Shown: positions 22,777-32,123, counted from the stretch's first letter. The stretch is 64,000 nucleotides of DNA from Amphiura filiformis (GCF_039555335.1 NC_092629.1:1683935-1747934); one strand, 5' to 3'. The notes: a model not told the origin generated them from the letters alone. A program made the numbers and translations.

Positions 22777-23179
22777 CTAAAAATCATCGAAAGGATCGAC
22801 TTTTGGTTGATGATCGACCGCTGTGGTCACGGTGGGTGGGCTTTCAGTCGTACCGTTTAAGGTAGAATACCCGTATGCCACTATCCCTCCAACGACGACG
22901 ACCGCTCCTCCAACAAGAACTGGACCTGACAACCAGTTTGACACGTCTGAAGGTGTACGTGACGTTTTGTCTATGGTGGGCGGGTTCTCCCGTGTCGTTT
23001 CCTCTGCTTCAAAGGCTTTCATTTTGCTGCCCTTTCTTTGTTTCTTGCGGCTAATGCTTTTCCAGCGGCAACCCGGTTCGGGTTTTGACTTTTGCTTGAT
23101 TCACTCCTGCCGTCACTTTTGTCGGAGGTGTCGTGTCCGCTGCTGGAACGTCTACTGATTTGGTTTCTAGATCACTCAT
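22777..23179 (-). pseudogene. Small Polinton single-pass membrane protein, two frame breaks
   Basis: ATG at 23,179 follows an ATAATAAAAG box and gives MSDLETKSVDVPAADTTPP. The sense moves to a second frame (NRVAAGKALAARNKERAAK) and then, at the A run near 23,022, to a third (MKAFEAEETTRENPP). The third frame contains a transmembrane segment (GPVLVGGAVVVVGGIVAYG) and ends in DHQPKVDPFDDF. The first 50 or so bases including the promoter box recur almost unchanged at 32,248-32,297. Function unknown; a membrane or virion role is a guess. Confidence 0.6.
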
Positions 23180-23195
23180 CTTTTATTATTAGAAA

Positions 23196-23396
23196 AAATC
23201 TATAGATACCTGTAGAATCAGCTATAGATACCTGTAGAATCATCTATAGATACCTGTAGAATCATCTATAGATACCTGTAGAATCATCTATAGATACCTG
23301 TAGAAGCATCTATAGATACCTGTAGAAATCATCTATAGATACCTGTAGAATCATCTATAGATACCTGTAGAAATCATCTATAGATACCTGTAGACT
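23196..23396. repeat. 22-23 bp tandem array, 9 copies, between divergent genes
   Basis: The unit is CTATAGATACCTGTAGAATCA with small variants (one or two A, one G for T). It sits directly upstream of the leftward gene starting at 23,179 and before the rightward gene near 23,464. That position suits a regulatory or replication role, but nothing in the unit proves one. Confidence 0.9.
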
Positions 23397-23463
23397 CTTG
23401 CGAAAGCTGAAATTTTCTTTAAAACTTCATTTTAAAGTTTTGATAAATAATTATAAACAAAAA

Positions 23464-23709
23464 TCAGGCATTGATCATCGGAACCGAGATTGGTGTTTTA
23501 ATAGCGGCCGGTATTTTTTATAAGAAAAAAACCGACGAACTCTGGGAAGCCATTCACGAACTCAGAGAAAAGGTGGAGAACCTAGAAAAGCAACCGGTTG
23601 CGCGCAGGCAAAAGCAAAAAAAAAGCACAATTCGATAAAGCTCGTCAAACCCGAAAAGAAAGAAAGTTGGAACAATCTGTTTGAAGATTCTGACTCGGAA
23701 ACTCAGTAA
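23464..23709 (+). pseudogene. Small Polinton membrane/coiled-coil protein, broken
   Basis: The frame from about 23,464 reads ALIIGTEIGVLIAAGIFYKK, a signal-anchor-like segment, followed by a charged coiled-coil-like helix (LWEAIHELREKVENLEKQ). After the A run near 23,618 the sense changes frame and ends WNNLFEDSDSETQ at the TAA 23,707-23,709. I see no ATG at the expected start, so the start codon may be mutated. The next gene's ATG lies one base past the stop. Confidence 0.45.
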
Positions 23710-23710
23710 G

Positions 23711-23950
23711 ATGACGGATTCGTTCTCCGAAGAATCAGATTTCAGCGACGAATGCGACGCGTTCGATCCGCTGTACTGCGATTCAAAAGGGGAGCATCTC
23801 ACCTTATCGCAGAGGGTAAAAAGAAGCAGAGAGAGGATCGCCGAGAAAAGAGAAGTCGAGCTCCTAAAGACACGACTCCTGGTGGAAGAGATCGCGCAGA
23901 GCAAATTTCCCAGAAAAAAAATGCCCTACAAGGAGAACGAACCCCGGTGA
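23711..23950 (+). CDS. Small charged protein, unknown function
   Basis: This intact 79-residue frame starts at ATG 23,711, one base after the previous stop, suggesting coupled expression. It begins acidic and serine-rich (MTDSFSEESDFSDECD) and continues as a basic helix (SQRVKRSRERIAEKREVELL) ending KKMPYKENEPR. The composition suggests a nucleic-acid or virion-associated protein, but I do not recognise it. A hairpin follows 63 bp downstream. Confidence 0.5.
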   Translation: MTDSFSEESDFSDECDAFDPLYCDSKGEHLTLSQRVKRSRERIAEKREVELLKTRLLVEEIAQSKFPRKKMPYKENEPR

Positions 23951-24012
23951 CGCTCGTTCACTTCCTCTCGTTCGGGTGCAAGAACTCGGTCTACGAAAAA
24001 GAGATAACCTTG

Positions 24013-24065
24013 AAAACTAAAAAATGTTCGAGGGATATTTTTCTCGAACATTTTTTTTTAGTTTT
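24013..24065 (+). terminator. Gene-end hairpin
   Basis: The arms AAAACTAAAAAATGTTCGAG and CTCGAACATTTTTTTTTAGT pair, apart from a few extra T, around a short loop. It lies past the stop of the 23,711-23,950 gene. Confidence 0.65.
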
Positions 24066-24110
24066 GAAACTTTTGTAATATTTTTTTTTTTTTTTTTTTA
24101 AAGTTTAGTC

Positions 24111-24161
24111 AAACCAAAAAAATTCAAGAGGAATAAATACTTCCTCTTGAATTTTTAGTTT
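24111..24161 (-). terminator. Gene-end hairpin
   Basis: AAAAAATTCAAGAGGAA and TTCCTCTTGAATTTTT form the stem around taaatac. It is 16 bp past the stop of the leftward gene at 24,177-24,773 and nearly back to back with the previous hairpin, so convergent transcripts each have their own. Confidence 0.7.
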
Positions 24162-24176
24162 CAGGATCTCAAAGGG

Positions 24177-24773
24177 TTAATCAATCACATCAATACTTGG
24201 GGAGTCGTCTACTGTGCACTTCGCTTCTGGTGGAAAGTCAACTTGTTTAACACCGTTGCTAGTTAACAGAATAGCCTCCAACGGAGCTAGCATACGTCCA
24301 AAACTATGATACAGCCCACAGGTCCATTTGTTTAAAGCTAAATCAATAAAGGGTCCTTCGTTCAGAGACTCTTCCAGAGCATCGCGATCAGTAATCGCCA
24401 AATTTTTTGGAAGGAAGAGTCCGACCAAATTTACGTAAGCGGTAACGAAGTGCTTTTTCATTGACCTGGTCACTATCCCACCCATGTGAGCCTCGTATCT
24501 GGCGTAGAGTCTCATCAGGCTCTTTTGATCAAGCCTATCGATCTCAGCGGAGGTTATGGTCTTTCCCAAATACTCTTTGCTTTTTTTTTTTTTTGCTACG
24601 CCGATCAACCGTTCCCGCAGCTGTTCCGTTTTAGCAGAGTCCGTGTTTACAAGTTCCTCCCGTGTAGCCGTACCGTCTAAGGTAGACATTCCGCCTATGG
24701 TAGGCGTTTCGCTCAGGGTGGGCAGAACGTCCACGGTCATCGCCTCGTTAACTATATCTTCAATTTCAGTCAT
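24177..24773 (-). CDS. Conserved Polinton protein of unknown function, 198 residues
   Basis: The frame is intact from ATG 24,773 (upstream gataaaaaagcaag) to 24,177. The N-terminal third is acidic and threonine-rich (TVDVLPTLSETPTIGG). A basic KKKKSKEYLGKTITSAE stretch follows, then a helical core (QKSLMRLYARYEAHMGG, TRSMKKHFVTAYVNLVGLF) and LALNKWTCGLYHSFGRMLAP. I recall similar proteins next to capsid genes in other metazoan Polintons, without an assigned role. A T run encoding the lysines is a possible error site, but the frame holds. Confidence 0.65.
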   Translation of the reverse strand: MTEIEDIVNEAMTVDVLPTLSETPTIGGMSTLDGTATREELVNTDSAKTEQLRERLIGVAKKKKSKEYLGKTITSAEIDRLDQKSLMRLYARYEAHMGGIVTRSMKKHFVTAYVNLVGLFLPKNLAITDRDALEESLNEGPFIDLALNKWTCGLYHSFGRMLAPLEAILLTSNGVKQVDFPPEAKCTVDDSPSIDVID

Positions 24774-24861
24774 CTTGCTTTTTTATCTTAAGATTATTTT
24801 TGCCACCAGTACTCAGTCGGTTGCTCGGTAATTAGAATTAGTTTGGAATGTTTTTGTTTAG

Positions 24862-25412
24862 CTAGCTTTTTTTTTTATCTCTTTTCTCTTCTAGAGTTGG
24901 GATTATATCGTTCTCCTTAGAGTCTCGCCGAAACTATCTTGATCTTTTGTGTAAAACAAGGCTGTCCATTTTGTCTGCTCTCTGAGATCGGTAACGATGG
25001 AGTTATATTTTGTGTAAGCACCCAAACGGAGCAATTATCGTGTCTTCCCGAGAATGCTAGCTGAGAAAGCATCTGTTTCTTTTTGGTTAATGATCTGTCA
25101 GAGCTGCAGTCGTCGATAATGAAAAGTGTGTGTCCGTCTTGTATTCCATAAGTTTTGTAGCCAAATTTCAAACAATCGTTCAGCCAACGTCGGACTTTGG
25201 ACACCAGTTAGGATCCATTGGAATGACATCAACGTCCTTAAAAAACCAGGATCTGTTTAAGTACGCTTTGTTGCGCGTCCAGGTAGGGCAAACGATTATG
25301 ATGTATTCAAAGAAATTCTTGTATTCCTCTCGAGTAAATCCAAAACAAATTCAGTCTTGCCACAGCCGGTGGCTCCGCAGATTATAGCCGAGTGCGCGTG
25401 TTTTGGAAACAT
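24862..25412 (-). pseudogene. FtsK/HerA-type genome packaging ATPase, several frame breaks
   Basis: The start is ATG 25,412, only 8 bp (AATAAAAG) after the capsid gene stop. The first frame holds the Walker A loop CGATGCGKTEF. A shift near 25,330 leads to IIIVCPTWTRNKAYLN, and another near 25,205 to the Walker B segment TLFIIDDCSS followed by SGRHDNCSVWVLTQ. A further shift follows, and a different frame continues to a TAG at 24,862-24,864. At least three single-base indels are needed. Capsid-ATPase adjacency is the standard Polinton arrangement. The protein would drive DNA into the virion. Confidence 0.88.
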
Positions 25413-25420
25413 CTTTTATT

Positions 25421-26715
25421 CTAGTATTTCACGCTCTGCAATTTTCCGGCTTCGATATTCACCTTTGCATCCTGTATGTAGTACACGTAAGCGTTCAACG
25501 CTCCTGCAGCCTCGGCTTCTTTTTCGATTTCGATTTGAATACTCTGACTAGCTCCTTCAATTTTCCTACCAGATCCATGCAACGTGCCATCATCCGTGGT
25601 TCTCATGTCCAACCAGAGTCCATACTTGGTCGTGAGATAATCTGGTAAAATCACATCGGCCAATTCCGCTTCTTTGATTATGTGTGGGACGGTTCTGAAT
25701 TTTCCATCCGCAAAGTGCTTTTGAATTTCTTCAAAATGGTGGTGAGGTAACATTCCGCTTGCATACAGCTGGTTTGGGTTCCCGTCTAGAGTGGCTGAGA
25801 CTTTTTTGATTTTTGGGTTGTATAATTTCTCAGAATCTCGAGCGTAATCGGCTCCTCCATCCGCGGGATCTACGAAAAGAATCAAAATGCCTTTCATGGA
25901 CTTTGCTCGTGGTGCCAGGACAATATTCCAGACGGTGTTTGATTTGTCCAGCGACTCCTTGCTGTGTCTCATAACTCTATCGTACATAACCACGCTTTTT
26001 CCATCGTACATGTTGCTGATCATCATCGCCGTCTCTTGTGAGCTTACCACATCAAACTCCAGGTGAATGTTAGAAATGGAGTATCTGGCAGCTGTGTCTG
26101 TGGAAACTATCACTTTCCCATAGTTGTTAAAAGTTAGTTCGTAAGAGAGTCTGTCTTTTAACTCGAACTGGAAAAATGGGTTGTGGGAACTCAGCATTTC
26201 AAAGTCCAACGGGATGCAGAACATGTTGCCATAATTCTTGTCCACGGCAATATCCTTGGCGTCGGCACCTTTGTCACCGGCATCTATTCTGTGCTTACGC
26301 CCTGCTCCAGATTGAATACCCTGATAGACGGCATTTGATCGCTCCTTGGTTGTTTTCCAAAGATCTTGATAGCACAGAAAAACGTCAGCATCGTTCAGGG
26401 TGTATATGCTCTGTCCTTCCAATTTGACCTCAATTTTTGACACTATCGCTCTTCCAAGATTATTTACGATCGTTCGATTAACATCTTGGTTTCCACCAGC
26501 CGCAGAATTCAAATCAACATTGAATGAAAGTCTGCTAGTTCCAGGGACTATGACATCATTTTTCCAAGGTCTGGGAACCTCACTGTAAGGATTTCACCCT
26601 GATTGATAGTACTTGGAACGTGTGTGTTTCGAATGCTGCGTCGAATACCATTGATTCCTCGTGCATTACGAAGTTGTCGGTATGGGTCCAATTTGTATCC
26701 GTATTCAGTCGCCAT
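25421..26715 (-). CDS. MCP: Major capsid protein, double jelly roll, one frameshift
   Basis: ATG at 26,715 follows a CTTTTATTT box read on the minus strand. The first frame (MATEYGYKLDPYRQLRNA) shifts at the A run near 26,555. From there a 363-residue frame is open to the TAG at 25,421. Signatures are IVSKIEVKLEGQSIY, DADVFLCYQDLW, MFCIPLDFEMLSSHNPFFQ and RLSYELTFNNYGKVI. These match what I know of Polinton/adintovirus hexon-like capsid proteins and suggest the ability to build an icosahedral shell. The order MCP then ATPase, and the 8-bp gap that is itself a promoter-like box, indicate tightly packed virus-style genes. Confidence 0.92.
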
Positions 26716-26746
26716 CTTTTATTTATACGTAAAATAAAACCAAAAG
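26716..26746. promoter_or_regulatory. Bidirectional start region between MCP and the next gene
   Basis: Only 31 bp separate the two divergent ATGs. The left side reads CATCTTTTATTTATACG, an AATAAAAG-ATG box on the minus strand. The right side reads AAAATAAAACCAAAAGATGG. Both genes therefore appear to be driven from boxes abutting the start codon. Confidence 0.6.
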
Positions 26747-27388
26747 ATGGCAGATTTTAATCCTCGAGAAGACATTCAGATGGATGACTTCGATGAATTC
26801 GAAGATACGATCGGAGATACCACGGGAGCAGTTGGTGGTACACCGGCTGAGACTGATTTTGGTGATGAGCAAATACAAACGGAGGGTCAGAGACGACGAG
26901 GAAGCGTCGGTTGGGAAAATCCCGATGTGAGTTTCGTTTCCGATAAGAGTCGAAATTCCATCGAAGATCTCAACGATCGACTCGATCTATTAAAACTTCG
27001 TGAAGACAGTCCTTCCCTGAGGAAAACCGTCAAAACATTGAATCGACAAAAAGCGGAACTGGCTAGGGATGAGTTTCGGGATTACGTGAAACGCTTAGGA
27101 TACACGCAACAAGGAACGATCTTTGCTACTGAAGCGGTTTTTGCGGTAGATGAAACCGGAAGAATCAAAGTTAGTTACAGAAAAAAACAAGTTTGGTTAA
27201 CCAAACAAAATTCGAGCGAATTTTACCCCCTAGAATCGATAGCTAAACAAGTAAAAGGCAAAGATCCAGGAGGTACCAATTTTGTCAAAGTAGGTCTCGG
27301 AATCAAGGATTTCAAACGAGGATCAACGCCGCAAGTGCAGGAAAGTGCCGAAAAAGCGTCAACTAGCGCGAGAGATGTATCACCCTAA
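26747..27388 (+). CDS. Unknown Polinton protein, 213 residues, acidic N-terminus
   Basis: This frame is intact from ATG 26,747. The first 40 residues are acidic (EDIQMDDFDEFEDTIGD), then a low-complexity linker leads to a charged helix (IEDLNDRLDLLKLRED) and a basic helix (LNRQKAELARDEFRDYVKRL). A compact beta-rich part follows (TIFATEAVFAVDETGRIKV). The tail is serine-rich. I do not recognise a family. Divergent linkage to the capsid gene hints at a structural or assembly role. Confidence 0.6.
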   Translation: MADFNPREDIQMDDFDEFEDTIGDTTGAVGGTPAETDFGDEQIQTEGQRRRGSVGWENPDVSFVSDKSRNSIEDLNDRLDLLKLREDSPSLRKTVKTLNRQKAELARDEFRDYVKRLGYTQQGTIFATEAVFAVDETGRIKVSYRKKQVWLTKQNSSEFYPLESIAKQVKGKDPGGTNFVKVGLGIKDFKRGSTPQVQESAEKASTSARDVSP

Positions 27389-27457
27389 CCACTACACCGC
27401 TGGTAGACCAAACAACACTAAAAGAGTTTTGGAGGGTCTTCAAAAACAAACCAAGAC

Positions 27458-28306
27458 ATGGAAGGTTTAGCCAATGAATTGCCAAATGATCCTCACGAAG
27501 AAATCCGAAATTTTTTAACCGAACGAGGACAACTCAAGAAGCTGTCTGATGTCTATGAGCACCTTGTCCGAAGAAGGAATGAAAAGGAAACTGAAGTGAA
27601 AGCATTAAAGTCTAAAGGACGCGGTTCGGTCAGTTTTACTAACCCAACTTACGAAGGTGATGAAGGAGAGCCTCTGCTACCTGTCAGCGAAGAAGATGCT
27701 GAAAGAGCTAGGGAGCTTGAAAGCGATATCAAAGAGTTTGACAATGCCATCGCGGATCAAGATGCCAAGGTCAGAAATTCGCTTCAGCGTCTGCGAAGAT
27801 CGATCGAAAGTTTCATAGACAGCGATGCTACCACGGGAAGTCGGATTCGAGAACTCTTTAGACGAGAGGGTGTTACCATAGTTTCGCTGCTCACAGCCAT
27901 CGGAATGACGATAGCAACCGTCGTCGAGGGTATTCTGTTAGCCACCAAATCCGCAGTCTCAGCGATTACGCCGAAGCCTCCAGAACCAAAACCAGGTCCT
28001 CCTAAACCAGACCCAGGTCCTGAACCTGGACCATCACCAGGACCCCCACCAAAGCCTAAAACTTGGACCGATTGGATTAAGGATCAGCTCAAGAAAATAG
28101 CCAATCTCCTTTTGAAACTTGGAGACAAAGCTTTGATCGCACTTCCAGGGATCATCGGGGCTGTTGTGAATTTCTGTCTCAAAGCTGCAGGGTCTGTTGC
28201 TGGCTTTCTATCTGATCACATATGGACATTAGCTTTGGGTGTTGGAATTTTGTTGTACACTACAGTTATGGAATTTGTCAAAGAAGTAAAAAAATCTTCT
28301 CACTAG
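27458..28306 (+). CDS. Polinton membrane protein with coiled coil, proline-rich hinge and C-terminal anchors
   Basis: This 282-residue frame is intact from ATG 27,458. Residues 1-140 form charged helices (LKKLSDVYEHLVRRRNEKET and LESDIKEFDNAIADQDAK). A hydrophobic segment follows (VTIVSLLTAIGMTIATVVEG), then a PxPGP-rich hinge of about 35 residues. The end is helical and hydrophobic (WTDWIKDQLKKIANLLLKLG, ALIALPGIIGAVVNFCL, HIWTLALGVGILLYT). The same architecture occurs, to my memory, in many metazoan Polintons without an assigned role; membrane remodelling or virion membrane anchoring is a guess. The stop codon lies inside the gene-end hairpin. Confidence 0.7.
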   Translation: MEGLANELPNDPHEEIRNFLTERGQLKKLSDVYEHLVRRRNEKETEVKALKSKGRGSVSFTNPTYEGDEGEPLLPVSEEDAERARELESDIKEFDNAIADQDAKVRNSLQRLRRSIESFIDSDATTGSRIRELFRREGVTIVSLLTAIGMTIATVVEGILLATKSAVSAITPKPPEPKPGPPKPDPGPEPGPSPGPPPKPKTWTDWIKDQLKKIANLLLKLGDKALIALPGIIGAVVNFCLKAAGSVAGFLSDHIWTLALGVGILLYTTVMEFVKEVKKSSH

Positions 28307-28328
28307 AATTTAGTGAGAAGACTTTTTT
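28288..28328 (+). terminator. Gene-end hairpin overlapping the stop codon
   Basis: TCTTCTCACTA and TAGTGAGAAGA form the stem, extended by A and T runs. The TAG stop at 28,304-28,306 is part of the stem. A weaker AT-only hairpin, CTTATTTTTTT with AAAAAAATAAG at 28,340-28,367, covers the stop of the convergent gene. Confidence 0.65.
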
Positions 28329-28349
28329 GTGTGTGTCCAACTTATTTTT

Positions 28350-29304
28350 TTAAACCCAAAAAAATAAGAAAATTGCAGCGGCAAAAAAAAATAGAGAAAG
28401 CTTTTTCTCATCATGCATTAGAGGCTCTTCAGTCAAGGGTGGACTTTCAGTCAAGGGTGGACTTTCAACCTCCTCTAAAAACAACGGACTTTCCTCAGGA
28501 GCACTGTCTCCAACATTCGGTCGAGAGTCGGTGTTTACGTCTGAGTTTAGCCCTATCTGCATGTCATCCGTGGCGATTTGGATGAAATTGTTGTATCCGT
28601 TTACGGATCCCACGAGGATTTCCATGTTGCTCGGGAGCAGGTAAAGTCCGTGACCCACGACAAAATCCAGTTTGCGTTGAGCGTACTGAAGAGTTCTCTG
28701 GTATCTGTCTATCGAGTCCGGAAAATCCACGACCGAGTTGATCGCATCCTCGACGTTTGCTAGAAATTGTTTCTGAGCGTCGAACGCCTTGCCGGAGCCC
28801 AAGATGTCGTAAAATTGTTTGTTGAAGAAGTAACTGCCCATTCCGTTGGAAAGATCGAACTTTTGTCTCCAATTAGCTCTCGCGGACACTCCGAATTCGT
28901 TGCAAATTCTTTCGTAAGCGTGGTGTCGATCCCGTTGTTCAGAGGATTGAAGGATTCCTCCGAGGGTAGTGGACAGGACATTTCCGACAGGATTCTTCTG
29001 ATCTGATAATATGCGTGAAATCTGAACACGGATCGAATCATCGGATCTTTGTGACTGAGAAGTTCTTTGGACACCCGCATCCTGACGTGGCGCACCAGAC
29101 CGCGAAGTTCAGCTGGTTTTGCCAAAATTGTATCTGGTTGGAGAGCCAGTCATCGTACACGGTTTTGTCCGTGACTCTCGGAAGTTTGTACTTTTGCCAC
29201 AAACTGGGAAATCTTACGTAAAATTTTCCTTTTTTGCTGACTTGAATTTCTTGATTCACGAGACTGAAACCGTGCGTCGGTTCGAATACTCCTCCGGTTC
29301 TCAT
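28350..29304 (-). pseudogene. Conserved Polinton protein, three frames, two breaks
   Basis: The start is ATG 29,304. The first frame contains VYDDWLSNQIQFWQNQLNF and AVWCATSGCG. Near 29,070 the sense moves to SKELLSHKDPMIRSVFRFH and IRRILSEMSCPLPSEESF, and near 28,930 to a third frame with GVSARANWRQKFDLSNG, then FDAQKQFLANVEDAINSVVD and VVGHGLYLLPSN. The third frame ends with a proline-rich stretch and a hydrophobic C-terminus. I recall this as one of the most conserved Polinton proteins of unassigned function. Its start is only 22 bp from that of the penton gene. Confidence 0.72.
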
Positions 29305-29326
29305 TTTATTGAAAGATAAAAGAAAA
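29305..29326. promoter_or_regulatory. 22-bp bidirectional start region
   Basis: The divergent ATGs at 29,304 (minus) and 29,327 (plus) are separated by ttattgaaagataaaagaaa. It carries ATAAAAG on the plus strand and AATAA on the minus strand. No room is left for an upstream promoter, so initiation signals must sit at the starts. Confidence 0.55.
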
Positions 29327-30022
29327 ATGTTTGTTACAATTACCGGCACCGGCAAAGGAAAACCTTATCGCCCGTTGCAAAGTATAGACAATAACGGCAA
29401 AAACTTAAAAATTGGAATCAAAAGGATCTCAGGTCGAGTAGGTTGGTTCAACGTCGAAGAAGAACTCGAATGGAGGTACACTCAAGGAGGGCAGGGACCT
29501 GAAGAAGCGATAAAAATAAGCCCGGGGCTGTATGATTTTGACCTGCTCGCAAAAGAATTCACGAGTCAAATCGACGGTTTCGAATTTGAAGTCGACGACC
29601 GCGATGGAAAACTCAACATGAGAATTCACGAGCAGTATCAGATTTGGTTTCCGGACCGCGTTCGAGAAATGTTCGGATTGGACGACGAAGGGTGGCTAGC
29701 AGATGGTGAATACACGGGAGATCGGGCGATAGAATTTTTACCTCGAAGAATTCTCGTATACCTGAATCAGCTGTCAACCACGGACAATCTCAAAAACAAC
29801 GACGACGTTCTGCAGGGAGGTCAGGTTCTTGGGTCTATCGATCTCACAAACGCCGCGTTCGGGGAATACTTCGTTTCGACCTACGAAAAGCCGAGTTTCA
29901 AAAAACTGCAAAACGGAACCATCCACGAGCTCGACTTCAACTTCAAAGTAGAATGGAAAAATTCTTCGAGAAAGCTCGATAATCACGATCAACCGCTGGA
30001 TTTGGAATTTGAAATCCAATAA
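29327..30022 (+). CDS. Probable penton (minor capsid) protein, single jelly roll
   Basis: The frame is intact for 231 residues from ATG 29,327. It reads VGWFNVEEELEWRY, ISPGLYDFDLLAKEFTSQ, LGSIDLTNAAFGEYF and LQNGTIHELDFNFKVEW, ending DLEFEIQ. The beta-rich pattern, the GLYDF...L loop and the closing I-hydrophobic-D-hydrophobic strand resemble minor capsid proteins of Polintons and adintoviruses. In those viruses they fill the vertices. It sits divergently from a conserved protein and directly upstream of the fibre gene, which suits a vertex-fibre unit. Confidence 0.65.
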   Translation: MFVTITGTGKGKPYRPLQSIDNNGKNLKIGIKRISGRVGWFNVEEELEWRYTQGGQGPEEAIKISPGLYDFDLLAKEFTSQIDGFEFEVDDRDGKLNMRIHEQYQIWFPDRVREMFGLDDEGWLADGEYTGDRAIEFLPRRILVYLNQLSTTDNLKNNDDVLQGGQVLGSIDLTNAAFGEYFVSTYEKPSFKKLQNGTIHELDFNFKVEWKNSSRKLDNHDQPLDLEFEIQ

Positions 30023-30035
30023 AATAAAAGAAAGA

Positions 30036-31103
30036 ATGTCTATCCGGGGACCAACGATCAAAAAAAATCAACGTCAATAGCTGGCGAAGATGTAGATCTT
30101 TCCGCGTACGTCAAAAAACTGGAGCGCGAATGACCGGAAGGATTAACATGGGAGGAAAAAAAAAATAACGGGGTTGATGAATCCAACCGAGCCGCAAGAT
30201 GCAGCTACTATGGGTTCCGTGACCAGCCTAACCTCATGGTTAAACGACAGAAAAGTTTCGAAGGATGGCGACTCAATGACCGGCGAACTCGCTATGAGCG
30301 GCAATAGAGTCACGGGTCTCGGAACTCCCACGGACAACGAGGACGCTGTGACGAAAGAGTACGTAGACCGGCAAATTGGACACGAGCACGATACCAGCTT
30401 GCATGTTTTGGGGAGATTCATGGTATGGATGAACGAAGACGGAACGCACTATGTTTCCATCCGAGCCAAAAAAACATCGACTTGAGAGAGACAAGTTGAT
30501 CGAAATTAAAAACGGAATGAACAACACTTTCAACGCTAGGCCTATGCAAATTGGCATCACTGCTGGGTTTACGAATTTGCCGAATCCCGGAAAAGATTTG
30601 ACCCCCATGCGACTCACTAGACCTTTAGAAATTTTCTTCAACAACCCACATTTTATTGTTCAGCCTTGGAACCTCTCTTTGTCGGTAAAATCGGGAGTGA
30701 ACCCGCCGAACGCCCCAGCGAACGCTTGTTCTTTGACATTTCAGTCTAATCAGAATTTCTTCATGTACCTAAATATTACTTGGACCGACGACTCGATATC
30801 GTTCAAAGTGCTAAATAACGCGCGGCAAACCCTCTTTTCCACATCCGTTCAAACGGACACTACGATTATGCATCATGTCTCGATCGAGTACGTTGAAAAT
30901 AAGCTTTGCTTTTGGATCAACGGGGTTTCAGCAGATGTCTACAGAACTCAAGCCCTGGTAAGTCTCCTTGGAATCAACATGAATTTTGAGCAACTGGGAA
31001 TACTTAGCTTCTACGAAAAAATTTAACCAAGCAAGAAATCATACAGCATTTCGTTGAAAACCACGTTTTAAACTTTACGGATGATGAAGTTCTAATTGAC
31101 TAA
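30036..31103 (+). pseudogene. Fibre-like protein with phage-tail repeats and LamG-like tip, several frame breaks
   Basis: ATG 30,036 follows AATAAAAGAAAGA. After breaks near 30,075, 30,130 and an A run at 30,160, the frame reads SMTGELAMSGNRVTGLGTP and DNEDAVTKEYVDRQIG. That is the MxGN-xVTGLxxP-DAVTKxYVD unit known from phage tail fibres. A further break near 30,480 leads to a beta-rich C-terminal half (HHVSIEYVENKLCFWING) that looks like a LamG/concanavalin fold. After 31,026 the sense shifts once more and closes with QEIIQHFVENHVLNF before the TAA at 31,101. I infer a virion spike that binds host cells. At least four indels are required. Confidence 0.68.
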
Positions 31104-31115
31104 TTAAATAAAAGG

Positions 31116-31759
31116 ATGAAAAACCTACAGCACCGCAAATGTACCCTGATCTTCCACAGGAGAGGATCAGGGAGTTCAATTTCGACTAAGTAAGATATCC
31201 GAAATCCGCGACTCCTCGAAAAGGAAGTTGACCAAAGAGATCAACTAAGGAGAAAATACAAAACAGTTTGGAATGTGTTTTACAACACGGCTCAAGTAGC
31301 AGGACTCGTCGCAGTTGGAAGCGGAACGGGAGCTGTTGGAACTCTAGCCACGGGTGTTGGAGCTTTCGTAAGCATTCCTCTCGGAGGAATAGCAATTTTG
31401 GAGGTGTTCTTAGTGGAGCATGCGTGGCTCTCGGAAAAGCAACGATGAAGAAGGTCGAAAAGCACGAAAGCGTCAAAAGAACCGCAGAGTCCAGTTTGAA
31501 CACGGTGAATGATCTGGTGTCTAGAGCTCTGGAAGATGGGGTTGTGAGCAATGAGGATTTCCATCACATTCTGCAGGAAATGGAAAACTACCGAGGTCAC
31601 AAGGCTGGAATCAAGCATAGAACCAGAGTGGATTTAATTGAACTTACGGCTGATAGAGAACGTAAAATTCGCACAGAGGCAGAACAGGCTGGACTGGAAA
31701 GAGGAAAAAAAGAAGCTTTGGAGAGTCTAAAAATTAGAAATCAAACTTGTTTTGTATAA
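31116..31759 (+). pseudogene. Conserved Polinton hydrophobic/helical protein, several frame breaks
   Basis: ATG 31,116 follows AAATAAAAGG. Short N-terminal frames (MYPDLPQERIREFNF) give way to KYKTVWNVFYNTAQVAG and a glycine-alanine-rich hydrophobic stretch (VGSGTGAVGTLATGVGAFVS). The longest frame then reads ALGKATMKKVEKHESVKRTA, TVNDLVSRALEDGVVSNEDF and ILQEMENYRGHK up to 31,759. The order of hydrophobic core then charged helices is familiar to me from Polinton proteins without known role. At least two indels are needed in the first 330 bases. Confidence 0.6.
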
Positions 31760-31770
31760 ATAAAAAAGAA

Positions 31771-32112
31771 ATGGGTGATTTTCCAATTTTAACGGATTCC
31801 AACTTGGTTGAGAACTTGAAAGCGTACGGAGAGCATCGAGAAGAAATGTGGGATTATAAAGGAAAACCATACGGCGCCTGGAGGTGGTACTACAAAGAGG
31901 AAAAAACAAAAATAAAGGCTGAGTTGGAGTTTGTTGGCAATCATCCCTCGCGGATGTTTGTTTTTTACGAAAACGGATTTATAGGAACATACTACTGCGA
32001 TGTACCTAAAAAATGGTGGGAATCTTGGGATGTGATGGACTCATTGGGTGTTGGATACCTTGCATTTGTAGCAACCTACGGCGTTACATCCTTTATAAAA
32101 TGGAAGTGGTAA
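31771..32112 (+). CDS. Tryptophan-rich Polinton protein, first of a duplicated pair
   Basis: This intact 113-residue frame starts at ATG 31,771 behind ataaataaaaaagaa. It reads NLVENLKAYGEHREEMWDYK, then GAWRWYYKEEKTKIKAELEF, resembling a MORN-like 'KGKPxGxWRWYY' turn, and ends in a hydrophobic helix (LGVGYLAFVATYGVTSF) plus IKWKW. It is the parent or sister of the gene at 32,258. Function unknown. A hairpin follows 11 bp after the stop. Confidence 0.65.
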   Translation: MGDFPILTDSNLVENLKAYGEHREEMWDYKGKPYGAWRWYYKEEKTKIKAELEFVGNHPSRMFVFYENGFIGTYYCDVPKKWWESWDVMDSLGVGYLAFVATYGVTSFIKWKW

Positions 32113-32123
32113 ACTATGGCAAA

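Noticed and set aside
23196-23396. CRISPR-like appearance of the 22-23 bp array
   Set aside because: There are no spacers between repeats, and this is a eukaryotic genome. It is a plain tandem array.
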